64,000 nt of DNA from Porphyrobacter sp. GA68. GTDB taxonomy: Bacteria > Pseudomonadota > Alphaproteobacteria > Sphingomonadales > Sphingomonadaceae. Shown one piece after another: positions 51,535 through 59,910 of the stretch (position 1 is the first letter of the stretch; every line of letters begins with the position of its first letter). The stretch spans positions 434,001 to 498,000 of the forward strand of contig NZ_JAKQYJ010000002.1 of the NCBI RefSeq assembly GCF_022605525.1, written 5' to 3'. The translations under genes were made by a program, and so were the position numbers. The notes under the pieces were generated by a model. The model ran no database searches, was not told where the DNA came from, and was given only the letters and a program-made list of their open reading frames with translations.

Positions 51535-52916
51535 CTGCTCCGCAGCCGGTTCTCACCGCGGCCGAAATGCGCGCGGCGGAGGATCAGTTGGTGGACCGCG
51601 GCGTCAGCGTGGATAAGCTGATGCTGCGGGCCGGGCGGGGCGCGGCTGAATGGGTCTGGCGCATCGCGGCCGGCCGCAGCGTCACCGTGCTGTGCGGCCC
51701 CGGCAACAACGGCGGCGACGGCTACGTCATTGCCGAGATTCTGCGGCAGAGGAGTATCGACGTGACGGTGGTGGCGCCGTTGCCCCCCCGAACCGACGTC
51801 GCGCGCGGAGCCCGATCGCGCTACGGCGGAACCATTGCCAGCGACGCGCGCGGGGCGGTGCTCGTGGACTGCCTGTTCGGCACCGGGTTAACGCGCCCCT
51901 TGCCAGACGACTTGTCCGATTTGCTTCGTAAGCTGCGGGGAACGCACGACTATGCTGTCGCCATCGACTTGCCGAGCGGAGTAGACGCGGATACCGGCGC
52001 ATTGCTGGACGAGCGGCTGGAACGATACGACCTGACACTGGCCCTGGGCGCTTGGAAGAGGGCGCATTGGCTGATGCCGGGTTTGCCGCTGATGGGTGAA
52101 CGGCGGCTGGTTCCTCTCGGAATGGACGTGCCCGGTTCCGCAGCGTCGCTGTCGCCGCGCCCGACGCTTTCCGCTCCCGAAGCTGCCAGCCACAAATACA
52201 CCCGCGGCCTTGCCGGCATAGTCGGCGGCGCGATGACCGGGGCCGCAGTGCTGGCGAGCGAGGCGGCCATGCGGGCGGGGGCGGGATACGTGAAGCTGTT
52301 TTCCGAGCATTCGCATCCGGCGGCGCCTGCCGGTCTGGTCATCGAGCCCGGCGACCTCGTCGACACCCTGCGTGACGAGCGCATCCGGGCACTTCTGGTG
52401 GGTCCGGGCCTTGGCAGGGACGAGGAGGCGCGCACGCGTCTGTGGGCCACCTTGGGCGCGGACCGGCCGCTGGTGCTCGATGCTGATGCGCTGGTGGTGT
52501 TGGGGAAGAACGATCTGGCACGGCGTTCCGCGCCGGTCGTCCTCACGCCGCATGCCGGAGAGCTGGCCGCGCTTTGTCGTACATTTCGCATAACGGGCGA
52601 GAACAAGGTTGCGCAGGCCAGGGCTCTCGCGCTTGCCAGTGGTGCAGTCGTGTTGGCCAAGGGGGCTGACAATGTGCTGACCGATGGGGCGAACCTTCGG
52701 TTTTTTCCGTCGCCGTCCAGCTGGCTTTCGACCGCCGGCTCGGGCGATGTGCTCGCCGGCATCGTTGTCAGCCGTCTGGCGATGGCCGGCAACCCGTTCA
52801 AGGCCTGTGAAGAGGCGGTGTGGCTGCACGCGGAGGCAGCGAGAAACTGCGGGCCGGCGTTTACCGCAGGAGAGCTGGCGAACGGCATTTCATCGGCTTA
52901 CAGAAGTCTCCTTTGA
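51531..52916 (+). CDS. nnr: Bifunctional NAD(P)H-hydrate epimerase/dehydratase
   Basis: This enzyme repairs hydrated NAD(P)H. The GTG at 51531 overlaps the ispE stop as GTGA and gives 461 residues. The N-terminal epimerase domain (about 1-200) contains VLCGPGNNGGDGYVIAEIL and VDCLFGTGLTRPLPD. The C-terminal ADP/ATP-dependent dehydratase domain has LLVGPGLGRDEEA, LTPHAGELAAL and TAGSGDVLAGIVVSRLAM. It is somewhat shorter than E. coli Nnr (515). The stop overlaps the start of the next gene as TTGA. Confidence 0.93.
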   Translation: MTAPQPVLTAAEMRAAEDQLVDRGVSVDKLMLRAGRGAAEWVWRIAAGRSVTVLCGPGNNGGDGYVIAEILRQRSIDVTVVAPLPPRTDVARGARSRYGGTIASDARGAVLVDCLFGTGLTRPLPDDLSDLLRKLRGTHDYAVAIDLPSGVDADTGALLDERLERYDLTLALGAWKRAHWLMPGLPLMGERRLVPLGMDVPGSAASLSPRPTLSAPEAASHKYTRGLAGIVGGAMTGAAVLASEAAMRAGAGYVKLFSEHSHPAAPAGLVIEPGDLVDTLRDERIRALLVGPGLGRDEEARTRLWATLGADRPLVLDADALVVLGKNDLARRSAPVVLTPHAGELAALCRTFRITGENKVAQARALALASGAVVLAKGADNVLTDGANLRFFPSPSSWLSTAGSGDVLAGIVVSRLAMAGNPFKACEEAVWLHAEAARNCGPAFTAGELANGISSAYRSLL

Positions 52917-54112
52917 CCAAGTTTGATCCGATCGTCAGGCTGGCCGCCAAGGGCGATGGCGTTACCGCGGCAGGGCGCCATGTGGCCGGCGCGGTGCCGG
53001 GCGATGCGCTTGGCATCGCTGGCGACATCTTGCCTGGCCCGCATCGCGCAGTGCCGCCATGCCGCCATTTCGGTCGCTGCGGTGGATGCCAGTTGCAGCA
53101 TTGCGACGAGGAGGTGCTGGCGCGGTTTGTCACCGACAGGGTCGTGAACGCAGCAGCAGGGCAGGGACTTGAACCTGACGCGGTTCTGCCGACACACCTC
53201 TCTCCGCCGCGCACGCGCAGGCGGACAGCTTTGCATGCAGCCAAGCTGAACGGAAAGGTCGCGCTTGGCTTCAGGGAAGCAGGATCGCACCGCATCGTCG
53301 ATATGAAGGAATGCCATGTCCTGCATCCGGACCTGTTCGCTTTGCTTGCCCCGTTACGGCAACTGCTGCACCTTCTTCTCGGCAAGGGTGCCGCCGATGT
53401 CCATCTGACGCACACGCCCCGGGGCGTCGACTGCCTGGTCAAAGGCGCGCTGCCTGCCGGGCTGCGGATGCATGAGGCCCTGCTTGCATTCGCGCAGGAG
53501 CATGGTCTGGCACGCCTGTCACTGGATAGCGGCTGGGGCGCGGAAACGCTGTGGGAGCCGCAGCCGGTCACGGTAGTCTTCAGCGGCGTGGAAGTCCGAC
53601 TGCCGGTGGGCGCGTTTCTTCAGGCCACGCTCGACGGGGAAAGGGTGCTCCAGGAGGATGTGAAGACATTTGTGAACAATTGCCCCGAAGTCGCCGACCT
53701 GTTTGCAGGCCTCGGGACAATGTCGCTGGGCCTGGCGGCCGCGGGAAGCGGAGTGACAGCGTTTGAGGCTGAACGTTCCTCACATCTGGCTAGCCGTGAT
53801 GCGTTTCGTCGTTTGCCCGGATCAAGCGAGGCGGTGCATCGCGACCTGTTCAGAGCGCCCGTGCAGCCCCCTGAACTGAAACGTTTCAAGGGCGTCATCC
53901 TTGATCCGCCACGCGCCGGTGCGAAAGCTCAGGTGGAGCAGCTTGCCGCCAGCGCAGTCGAACGCATCGCGTATGTGAGCTGCAACCCGCCAAGCTGGGC
54001 GCGCGATGCCCGTCTTCTGGCCGCCGCCGGTTATCGCCTCGCTTGCATCCGTGCGGTAGGCCAGTTTCGCTGGTCAACCCACGTGGAACTGACAAGCCTG
54101 TTTACCCGCTAA
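52913..54112 (+). CDS. Class I SAM-dependent RNA (uracil-5)-methyltransferase, RlmD/TrmA family
   Basis: The start is TTG at 52913, overlapping the nnr stop (TTGA), and gives 399 residues. The N-terminal [4Fe-4S] motif is CRHFGRCGGCQ (Cys50, 56, 59). The catalytic domain has VADLFAGLGTMSLGLAAAG for SAM, a DPPR motif in ILDPPRAGAKAQVE, and the nucleophile cysteine in YVSCNPPSWARDARLL. These define TrmA/RlmC/RlmD uracil methyltransferases; the Fe-S motif favours an RlmD/RlmC-like rRNA enzyme. The target is not assigned. It is convergent with the ACP gene, which overlaps its end by 4 bases. Confidence 0.9.
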   Translation: MTKFDPIVRLAAKGDGVTAAGRHVAGAVPGDALGIAGDILPGPHRAVPPCRHFGRCGGCQLQHCDEEVLARFVTDRVVNAAAGQGLEPDAVLPTHLSPPRTRRRTALHAAKLNGKVALGFREAGSHRIVDMKECHVLHPDLFALLAPLRQLLHLLLGKGAADVHLTHTPRGVDCLVKGALPAGLRMHEALLAFAQEHGLARLSLDSGWGAETLWEPQPVTVVFSGVEVRLPVGAFLQATLDGERVLQEDVKTFVNNCPEVADLFAGLGTMSLGLAAAGSGVTAFEAERSSHLASRDAFRRLPGSSEAVHRDLFRAPVQPPELKRFKGVILDPPRAGAKAQVEQLAASAVERIAYVSCNPPSWARDARLLAAAGYRLACIRAVGQFRWSTHVELTSLFTR

Positions 54113-54438
54113 CCTGCGGTCAGCTTGCGTTCGACAAAGGCCAGCAGTGCACCATAGGTTTCCAGCATCTCGCCATCCACCTCGTCATCTTCAACCGTGA
54201 AGGTGAAGTGATCTTCCAGGGCTGTGAACAGGTGTGCGACGGCCATCGAATCGACCTGCGGCAGGGCACCGAACAGGCCGCTGTCAGGCTGCAGCGCTGC
54301 GACAGTCTGCGCATCAATCTGCAGCGTATCACGCAGGATCTGGCGCAAACCTTGATCAGCTTCGGCGCGGCTGACCGACAGATTGGCCGCCTCATCTGAC
54401 GTGCCGCTCACCTGCGTCGCGGCGGGTGTGACAATCAT
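54109..54438 (-). CDS. Acyl carrier protein
   Basis: The ATG at 54438 gives 109 residues and has GGAAGA upstream; the frame continues further back, but only through the divergent gene region. After a 25-residue leader the ACP fold appears, with LRQILRDTLQIDAQTVAAL and the phosphopantetheine site Ser64 in QVDSMAVAHLF (usual DSL/DSM). A charged final helix follows. It is not the housekeeping AcpP, which is shorter and more acidic. It is divergent by 115 bases from the acyl-CoA ligase and likely belongs to the same module. Confidence 0.88.
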   Translation of the reverse strand: MIVTPAATQVSGTSDEAANLSVSRAEADQGLRQILRDTLQIDAQTVAALQPDSGLFGALPQVDSMAVAHLFTALEDHFTFTVEDDEVDGEMLETYGALLAFVERKLTAG

Positions 54439-54553
54439 TCTTCCATCCTGTTGTTGCGGCTGTTCAAAAAGCGATTTCGCGCCGCCCTTAAGCGCGCCTG
54501 GCAGCAAGGGCAAGGAATGGACGGGCACGGCCACTACTTCTAAGAAGCGCCCC

Positions 54554-56104
54554 ATGGTCCTGCCTGCGTCGCCTTTTCCCGCCACGCCACCGCTCGACAG
54601 CCTGCCGCTGCGCGGGAGGCCGGTCGACAGCGCGCTGATCCTTCGCGGGGAAACTCTTACCTTTGCGCAGCTTGAGCGTCGCGTCGGCCAACTGGCAGCG
54701 TGGCTGACCACGCAGTTCGAGCCGGGCGCAAGGATCGCGAGCTGGGCAGCGAAGGGTGAGCTGACCTGCACCTTGCCGCTCGCCGCAGTGCGGGCCGGAC
54801 TGGTGCACGTCCCGATCAATCCGCTGCTCAAGCGGGCGCAGGTGAGGCACATACTGAACGACGGCGGGGCGGCCTTGCTGATCGCCAACACTGCCCGGAT
54901 CGACAGTCTGCAAGCGGCGGACATCCCGCCATTTTGCCGAACGGCGGAGGAAGGGGAGGTCTTGCTGCGCGCGCGATCCGCCGTGCCCTTGCCGCCGTCG
55001 TCTGCCGATCCTGACACGCTCGCCGCGCTGCTCTACACCAGCGGATCAACCGGCTTGCCCAAAGGCGTCATGGTTTCGCATCGCAACCTCTGGCTGGGTG
55101 CGATGGCGGTGGCGGATTATCTGCGGCTGGAAGCGACAGACGTGACGCTCGCAGTGCTGCCGCTGGCGTTTGATTACGGGCAGAACCAGTTGCTGAGCAC
55201 CTGGTATGCAGGCGGAGCGGTTGCGCCGCTCGACTATCTTCTGCCGCGCGACGTAGCCAAGGCCTGCGACAGGCATCAAGTGACTACGCTCGCCGCCGTG
55301 CCGCCGCTGTGGGCGCAGCTTTGCGAGGTCACCTGGCCAGACGAAGCGACCCGGTCGCTCAAGCGGCTGACCAACAGCGGCGGTGCGCTTACGCCGCGCC
55401 TGATCGGCACCATGCGGCGCACCTTCGGCAACGTCGATATCGTGCCGATGTATGGCCTGACCGAGGCATTCCGCTCCACCTACCTCCCTCCGCATATGGT
55501 CGCGACCCATCCAACCTCTATCGGCGCCCCCGTGCCCTTCGCCGAAGTGCTGGTCGTCAACGATGCGGGGTTGCCGGCTGCGGCAGGTGAGGAAGGCGAA
55601 CTGGTCCACTGCGGTCCGCTTGTGACCCAAGGTTACTGGCGTGACCCGGTGCGAACGGCACAGCGGTTTCGTCCCGCGCCCGCGTGGTCCTGCTACGGCG
55701 GGATGGCTGTCTGTTCGGGCGACCGGGTGCGGCGGGACGCGGACGGATTGCTCTACTTCGTTGCCCGACAAGACGAGATGATCAAGAGCGCAGGCAACCG
55801 GATCAGTCCTGAAGAAGTGGAAGCCGCCGCACTGACCAGCGGAGTGGTGGCCGAAGCGGTCGCTTTCGGCCTGCCTGACGATCAGTTGGGGCAGGCCGTG
55901 TATCTGGTCGTGCGGGGCTCTATGGGGATGGCGCAAGCCACTCAGCTCCGTCTTGTGCAGCACCTTGCGCGCGAATTGCCCAGTTTCATGCAGCCAAAGC
56001 AGATTGCCTGGCGCGACGCGCTGCCGCTCGGTCCCAATGGAAAGATCGACCGGCAGCGGCTGGTGAGGGAACTTACCGAGACCAGGACGCCTGATGCAGC
56101 CTGA
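54554..56104 (+). CDS. AMP-forming acyl-CoA ligase, exosortase-A-associated (TIGR03098-like)
   Basis: The ATG at 54554 gives 516 residues, which matches the length I recall for the exosortase-A-associated ligase family. Motifs are LLYTSGSTGLPKGVMVSHRN (P-loop), VLPLAFDYGQNQLLSTWYAG, PMYGLTEAFRSTYLPP and the GDRVRRDADG motif. VARQDEMIKSAGNRISPEEV is the hinge, and LGPNGKIDRQRL holds the catalytic lysine. It may load its product on the adjacent ACP rather than on CoA; this is inference. The stop lies inside the next gene (11-base overlap). Confidence 0.85.
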   Translation: MVLPASPFPATPPLDSLPLRGRPVDSALILRGETLTFAQLERRVGQLAAWLTTQFEPGARIASWAAKGELTCTLPLAAVRAGLVHVPINPLLKRAQVRHILNDGGAALLIANTARIDSLQAADIPPFCRTAEEGEVLLRARSAVPLPPSSADPDTLAALLYTSGSTGLPKGVMVSHRNLWLGAMAVADYLRLEATDVTLAVLPLAFDYGQNQLLSTWYAGGAVAPLDYLLPRDVAKACDRHQVTTLAAVPPLWAQLCEVTWPDEATRSLKRLTNSGGALTPRLIGTMRRTFGNVDIVPMYGLTEAFRSTYLPPHMVATHPTSIGAPVPFAEVLVVNDAGLPAAAGEEGELVHCGPLVTQGYWRDPVRTAQRFRPAPAWSCYGGMAVCSGDRVRRDADGLLYFVARQDEMIKSAGNRISPEEVEAAALTSGVVAEAVAFGLPDDQLGQAVYLVVRGSMGMAQATQLRLVQHLARELPSFMQPKQIAWRDALPLGPNGKIDRQRLVRELTETRTPDAA

Positions 56105-57353
56105 TACCCGGAGCGTTGCGCCAGCGGCCAAACCGCTCGGCCCGGTGCCGGCGGCCTTCGAGGCCATAAATGGCGAGTTGGCGATAGGAGGCCAGCCGGT
56201 GAGCCACTGGGTCGAGCGCGCCGGGGGCACACCGCTGTTTCTGTACAGCCGGCAAATGATTGAACAGCGAATGGCGCAGTTGCGGGCGGCGCTGCCACAC
56301 CGCTTGCAGGTCAATTATGCGGTCAAGGCCAATCCCTTTCGTCCGATCCTCCAGCTGCTCGCGGGCCTGACGGATGGTTTCGACATCGCATCCGGCGGAG
56401 AGCTGGCGCTGGTCCGTGCGGCTGGGATCGACCTTGCACGCGTGAGTTTCGCCGGGCCCGGCAAGGGAGACGACGAACTGTCGGCCGCGATTCTGGCCGG
56501 CGTCACGGTGAACATCGAATCCGAAGGTGAGTTGCATCGAGCACTCGCGATCAGCCGAAAGGCAGGCCAGCGACTGAGAGCCGCGCTGCGCGTAAACCCG
56601 GATTTTACCCTGCGCGGATCGGGAATGAAGATGGGCGGCGGCGCGAAACCCTTTGGCATTGACGCCGCGCAGGTGCCGGCGCTGGCCCGCGCGCTGATCG
56701 CAGAGGGCGCAGAGTTTCGCGGACTGCACATATTCACCGGCAGCCAGGCGTTAGACGCGGATGCGGTGAGCGCCATGCAGCATGCGGTGCTGGCGTTGGC
56801 GGACCAACTGGCGCGGGAGATCGGCTCTCCGCTGCCGACGCTGAACATGGGGGGCGGGTTTGGCATTCCCTACTTCGCCGGCGACACGCCGCTCGACCTG
56901 CCGGCTGTCGGCGCGGCCCTGAAGGACATGTTCGCGACCATTCCGCCGACCCTCGCAGACACGTCCCTGCATATCGAGCTTGGCCGTTACATCGTGGGCG
57001 AGGCAGGCATCTATCTCGCCCGTGTTCTCGACCGAAAGGTGAGTCATGGACAGGTGTTTCTGATCACCGATGGGGGGCTGCATCATCAACTCGCGGCCTC
57101 CGGTAATTTCGGTACAGTAGTCCGTCGCAACTACCCCATCGCGATCGCCAGCCGTTTCACGCAGGTTCCGAGCGAAGTTGCATCCGTGGTGGGCAGGCTC
57201 TGTACCCCGCTCGACCGGCTGGCGGACAATGGCTGGCTCCCGCGGGCCGAAGTTGGCGATCTGGTCGCGGTGTTCTGCGCCGGGGCTTACGGCGCGACCG
57301 CGTCTCCTGCGCAGTTTCTCGGCCACGGCCCGGCACGCGAAATGCTGGTCTGA
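56094..57353 (+). CDS. PLP-dependent decarboxylase, exosortase-A-associated (TIGR03099-like)
   Basis: The 419 residues form a fold-type III PLP enzyme related to diaminopimelate decarboxylase. The PLP lysine is Lys78 in LQVNYAVKANPFRPILQLL. Other landmarks are FDIASGGELALVRAAG, FAGPGKGDDELSAAI, LHIFTGSQALDADAV, LNMGGGFGIPYF, ELGRYIVGEAG and CAGAYGATASPAQFLGHG, whose last cysteine is the usual second active-site residue. Length and the overlap with the ligase (11 bases) match the exosortase-A-associated pair. Its substrate is unknown; an amino acid carried by the ACP or ligase product is plausible. Confidence 0.86.
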   Translation: MQPDTRSVAPAAKPLGPVPAAFEAINGELAIGGQPVSHWVERAGGTPLFLYSRQMIEQRMAQLRAALPHRLQVNYAVKANPFRPILQLLAGLTDGFDIASGGELALVRAAGIDLARVSFAGPGKGDDELSAAILAGVTVNIESEGELHRALAISRKAGQRLRAALRVNPDFTLRGSGMKMGGGAKPFGIDAAQVPALARALIAEGAEFRGLHIFTGSQALDADAVSAMQHAVLALADQLAREIGSPLPTLNMGGGFGIPYFAGDTPLDLPAVGAALKDMFATIPPTLADTSLHIELGRYIVGEAGIYLARVLDRKVSHGQVFLITDGGLHHQLAASGNFGTVVRRNYPIAIASRFTQVPSEVASVVGRLCTPLDRLADNGWLPRAEVGDLVAVFCAGAYGATASPAQFLGHGPAREMLV

Positions 57354-57450
57354 AAAGGCGACGAGGCTTTGGGACGCAGATGCCTGGCGTCGTCGGCCTC
57401 GAAACGGATTCAAGCCAGCCCAGGTCAATCCGCGCTGGCCGTGCGAAAGG

Positions 57451-58563
57451 CTACCCTTCTCCGTGTCCCTGCGCCATGTACCGGGCGCTCTGCATCTCCT
57501 CAAGGCGGCTCACCGTGCGGGCGAACTCGAAAGATCCATCGCCATGAGGATAGAGGTCAGCAGGACGTGCGGCGGCAGTGACGAACAGTTTGACCTTGTT
57601 CTCGTACAAAGCGTCGATCAGCTTCGTGAAGCGGATCGCCTCGTTGCGGTTTTCCGGCCCCAGGCGCGGCACACCGACCAGGATCACGGTATGATAGGAA
57701 TGGGCGATCGCGAGGTAATCTGCGGCCCCACGGTTGTCCGCGCATAGCCGCTTGAAGCTGAACACCGCGACGCCCTTGAGGCTTTTGGGAACATGCAGAT
57801 TGCGTCCGCCGCCAAGATCCAGCGTGGCGGCCGGCACATGCGCGGCATCTTCAGGCGCGTAATCGGTCAGGCGAAAGAACGCCTCGCGCACCTGCGCCGT
57901 CGCAGCGTCGCCCAAGGGCGTGTGCCATGTGGCCAAGCCGCCCAGTCGATCCAGTCGATAATCGGTCGGTCCGTTCAAAGGCAGCACATCAAGCCGCTCT
58001 AGAACCAGCGCGATGAATGGGAGGAACAGGGATCGATTCAGCCCGTCCTTGTAAAGGTCGTGCGGCGGTCTGTTGCTCGTGGTGACGACGATGACTCCCT
58101 CGTCAACGATCAGAGCGGTGAACAGCCGCGCCATGATTGCGGCATCGGCCGTGTTGTTCACCACCATCTCGTCGAACGCGAGGCAGCGGACGTCTTGCGC
58201 GATGCGCGCTGCGACGGAGCCGATTGGATCGCCCGTCTGAGCTTGCCGCGCGGTTCGGATGCGCCTGTCGACTTCCAGCATGAACTCGTGGAAATGTACC
58301 CGCCGCTTGCCGGCAATCGATAGCGTTTCTACAAACAGGTCCATCAGCATGGACTTGCCGCGACCCACGCCGCCCCACATGTAAATGCCGCGCGGCGCTG
58401 GCGGGGCGCTGCCGAACCATCGGGATAGCAGGCCAGCCTTTCGCTCCTGCGTTAACTCGTCCTGCAGCCGCTGCAAGCGCAGAACGGCCGCGCGCTGGTC
58501 CGCGTCAGGCTTCAACTCGCCCGCAAGGCTTAGCGCGTCGTAGCGCTGGAGGATGGTGCTCAC
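57451..58563 (-). CDS. zapE: Cell division ATPase ZapE (AFG1-like)
   Basis: ZapE/AFG1 is an AAA-like ATPase associated with the divisome and protein quality control. The 370 residues have the Walker A loop MWGGVGRGKSMLMDLFVETL, VHFHEFMLEVDRRI, LAFDEMVVNNTADAAIMARL as Walker B and sensor, VVVTTSNRPPHDLYKDGLNR, and YPHGDGSFEFARTVSRLEEM near the end. All are characteristic of AFG1. Its start overlaps the upstream thioesterase by 4 bases (ATGA). Confidence 0.93.
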   Translation of the reverse strand: MSTILQRYDALSLAGELKPDADQRAAVLRLQRLQDELTQERKAGLLSRWFGSAPPAPRGIYMWGGVGRGKSMLMDLFVETLSIAGKRRVHFHEFMLEVDRRIRTARQAQTGDPIGSVAARIAQDVRCLAFDEMVVNNTADAAIMARLFTALIVDEGVIVVTTSNRPPHDLYKDGLNRSLFLPFIALVLERLDVLPLNGPTDYRLDRLGGLATWHTPLGDAATAQVREAFFRLTDYAPEDAAHVPAATLDLGGGRNLHVPKSLKGVAVFSFKRLCADNRGAADYLAIAHSYHTVILVGVPRLGPENRNEAIRFTKLIDALYENKVKLFVTAAARPADLYPHGDGSFEFARTVSRLEEMQSARYMAQGHGEG

Positions 58564-59018
58564 CCGCTCGCCGCCTTGCGCACCATGGCGGAATAGGATG
58601 CGACAAGGTGATCGTCCTGAACCACCTGTCCCCGCAGAAACACAAGGCGGCCGGTTTCCCGTAGCAGTTCCGTGACCGCGTCGAGCGGACGGTCGGGTTT
58701 GCCAGCGCCAATGAAGTGACTGGATAACTCCAGCGTCACCGCTCGGCCCGGCTCGTTGTCGCTCAGTGTTCGGAGCGCCGCGAAGAGCGCAATGTCAACC
58801 AGCGACAGCGTCACCGCCCCATGCACCATATCCTGGACGTTGGTGTGACGCCGTTCGGGAAACATGCGCAGACGGCAGGCTCCGCCCTCCCGGCGGACGA
58901 TCAGCTTGCCCATGACCGCAGCATTGAAGCGTGTCTGGTCCTTCAGATCCCAGGTGTGCCAGCCTGGGTTCGCGGGGTCAGGGCCGTAGTCGAAGAACGG
59001 CTGGCTCTGGTCCGTCAA
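58560..59018 (-). CDS. PaaI-family hotdog thioesterase
   Basis: The 152 residues start at TTG 59018, four bases after the sdhB stop; the next in-frame ATG would cut 35 residues. Hotdog-fold features are RRHTNVQDMVHGAVTLSLVD, with the conserved His-Gly and later Asp/Thr positions, and SSHFIGAGKPDRPLDAVTEL. It probably hydrolyses acyl-CoA thioesters, with unknown chain specificity. It sits between sdhB and zapE in one operon. Confidence 0.86.
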   Translation of the reverse strand: MTDQSQPFFDYGPDPANPGWHTWDLKDQTRFNAAVMGKLIVRREGGACRLRMFPERRHTNVQDMVHGAVTLSLVDIALFAALRTLSDNEPGRAVTLELSSHFIGAGKPDRPLDAVTELLRETGRLVFLRGQVVQDDHLVASYSAMVRKAASG

Positions 59019-59021
59019 CGG

Positions 59022-59804
59022 TTACATCTGCCGTTCAACAAGCATCTTCTTGGTTTCGGCAATCGCCTTTGCCGGTGACAACCCCTTCGGGCACACATTC
59101 GCGCAGTTCATGATCGTGTGGCAGCGATACAGGCGATACGGATCTTCAAGCTGATCGAGGCGATCGCCAGTCATTTCGTCGCGACTGTCGGCAAGCCAGC
59201 GATAGGCCTGGAGCAGGATGGCCGGACCGAGAAACTTTTCGGAATTCCACCAGTATGACGGGCACGCGGTGGAACAGCAGGCGCACAGAATGCATTCGTA
59301 AAGCCCGTCCAGCTTCTCCCGCTGTTCAGGCGATTGCAGCCGTTCCTTGCCGCTGGGGGTGGTTGAAACCGTCTGCAGCCATGGCCGGATCGACGCGTAC
59401 TGGGCGTAGAAGTGCGAAAAGTCCGGCACCAGATCCTTGATTACCTCCATGTGAGGCAGGGGCGTGATGCGGATTTCGCCATTCAGATCGGCGATCGCGG
59501 TGGTGCAGGCGAGTCCATTTCGACCGTTCATGTTCATGGAGCATGAACCGCAGATCCCTTCGCGGCAGGATCGGCGAAACGTCAGCGTGGGGTCGATTTC
59601 GTGCTTGATCTTGAACAGGGCATCCAGAACCATCGGGCCGCACTGGTCGAGATCGATGGCAAAACGGTCGTAACGCGGATTTTCCCCGCTATCGGGATCA
59701 TAGCGGTAGATCTTGAAGGTCTTGATGCGGGTGCCGCCTTCCGCCTTGTGTTCACGCGACTTGCCGGTGATGCGGGAATTCTTGGGAAGGGTGAACGTCG
59801 CCAT
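59022..59804 (-). CDS. sdhB: Succinate dehydrogenase iron-sulfur subunit
   Basis: SdhB carries three Fe-S clusters of complex II. The ATG at 59804 ([20 protein letters not shown]) gives 260 residues. The [2Fe-2S] motif is [17 protein letters not shown] with a following CTTAIAD; the [4Fe-4S] site is [20 protein letters not shown]; the [3Fe-4S] site is [19 protein letters not shown]. It is the missing partner of sdhCDA, 40 kb away. It is followed after 3 bases by a thioesterase gene and then zapE. Confidence 0.96.
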   Translation of the reverse strand: MATFTLPKNSRITGKSREHKAEGGTRIKTFKIYRYDPDSGENPRYDRFAIDLDQCGPMVLDALFKIKHEIDPTLTFRRSCREGICGSCSMNMNGRNGLACTTAIADLNGEIRITPLPHMEVIKDLVPDFSHFYAQYASIRPWLQTVSTTPSGKERLQSPEQREKLDGLYECILCACCSTACPSYWWNSEKFLGPAILLQAYRWLADSRDEMTGDRLDQLEDPYRLYRCHTIMNCANVCPKGLSPAKAIAETKKMLVERQM

Positions 59805-59884
59805 GCTGCTCAATTTCCTGCTGTGTTGCCAATCCATCTAAGGATTTTGCCTGCTGACACAAGGCGGGAACAATAATGCCATTT

Positions 59885-59910
59885 CTGCGGCAGCGAACCG
59901 GCTGCCGCGG
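59885..59910. other. GC-rich hairpin after the glycosyltransferase stop
   Basis: A stem of 8 perfect base pairs (59887-59894 with 59901-59908), extendable by two pairs, has a 6-base loop. It starts 1 base beyond the stop of the glycosyltransferase gene on the minus strand. No clear T-run follows. It could be a weak terminator or a 3'-end barrier between the glycan cassette and sdhB. Confidence 0.4.
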
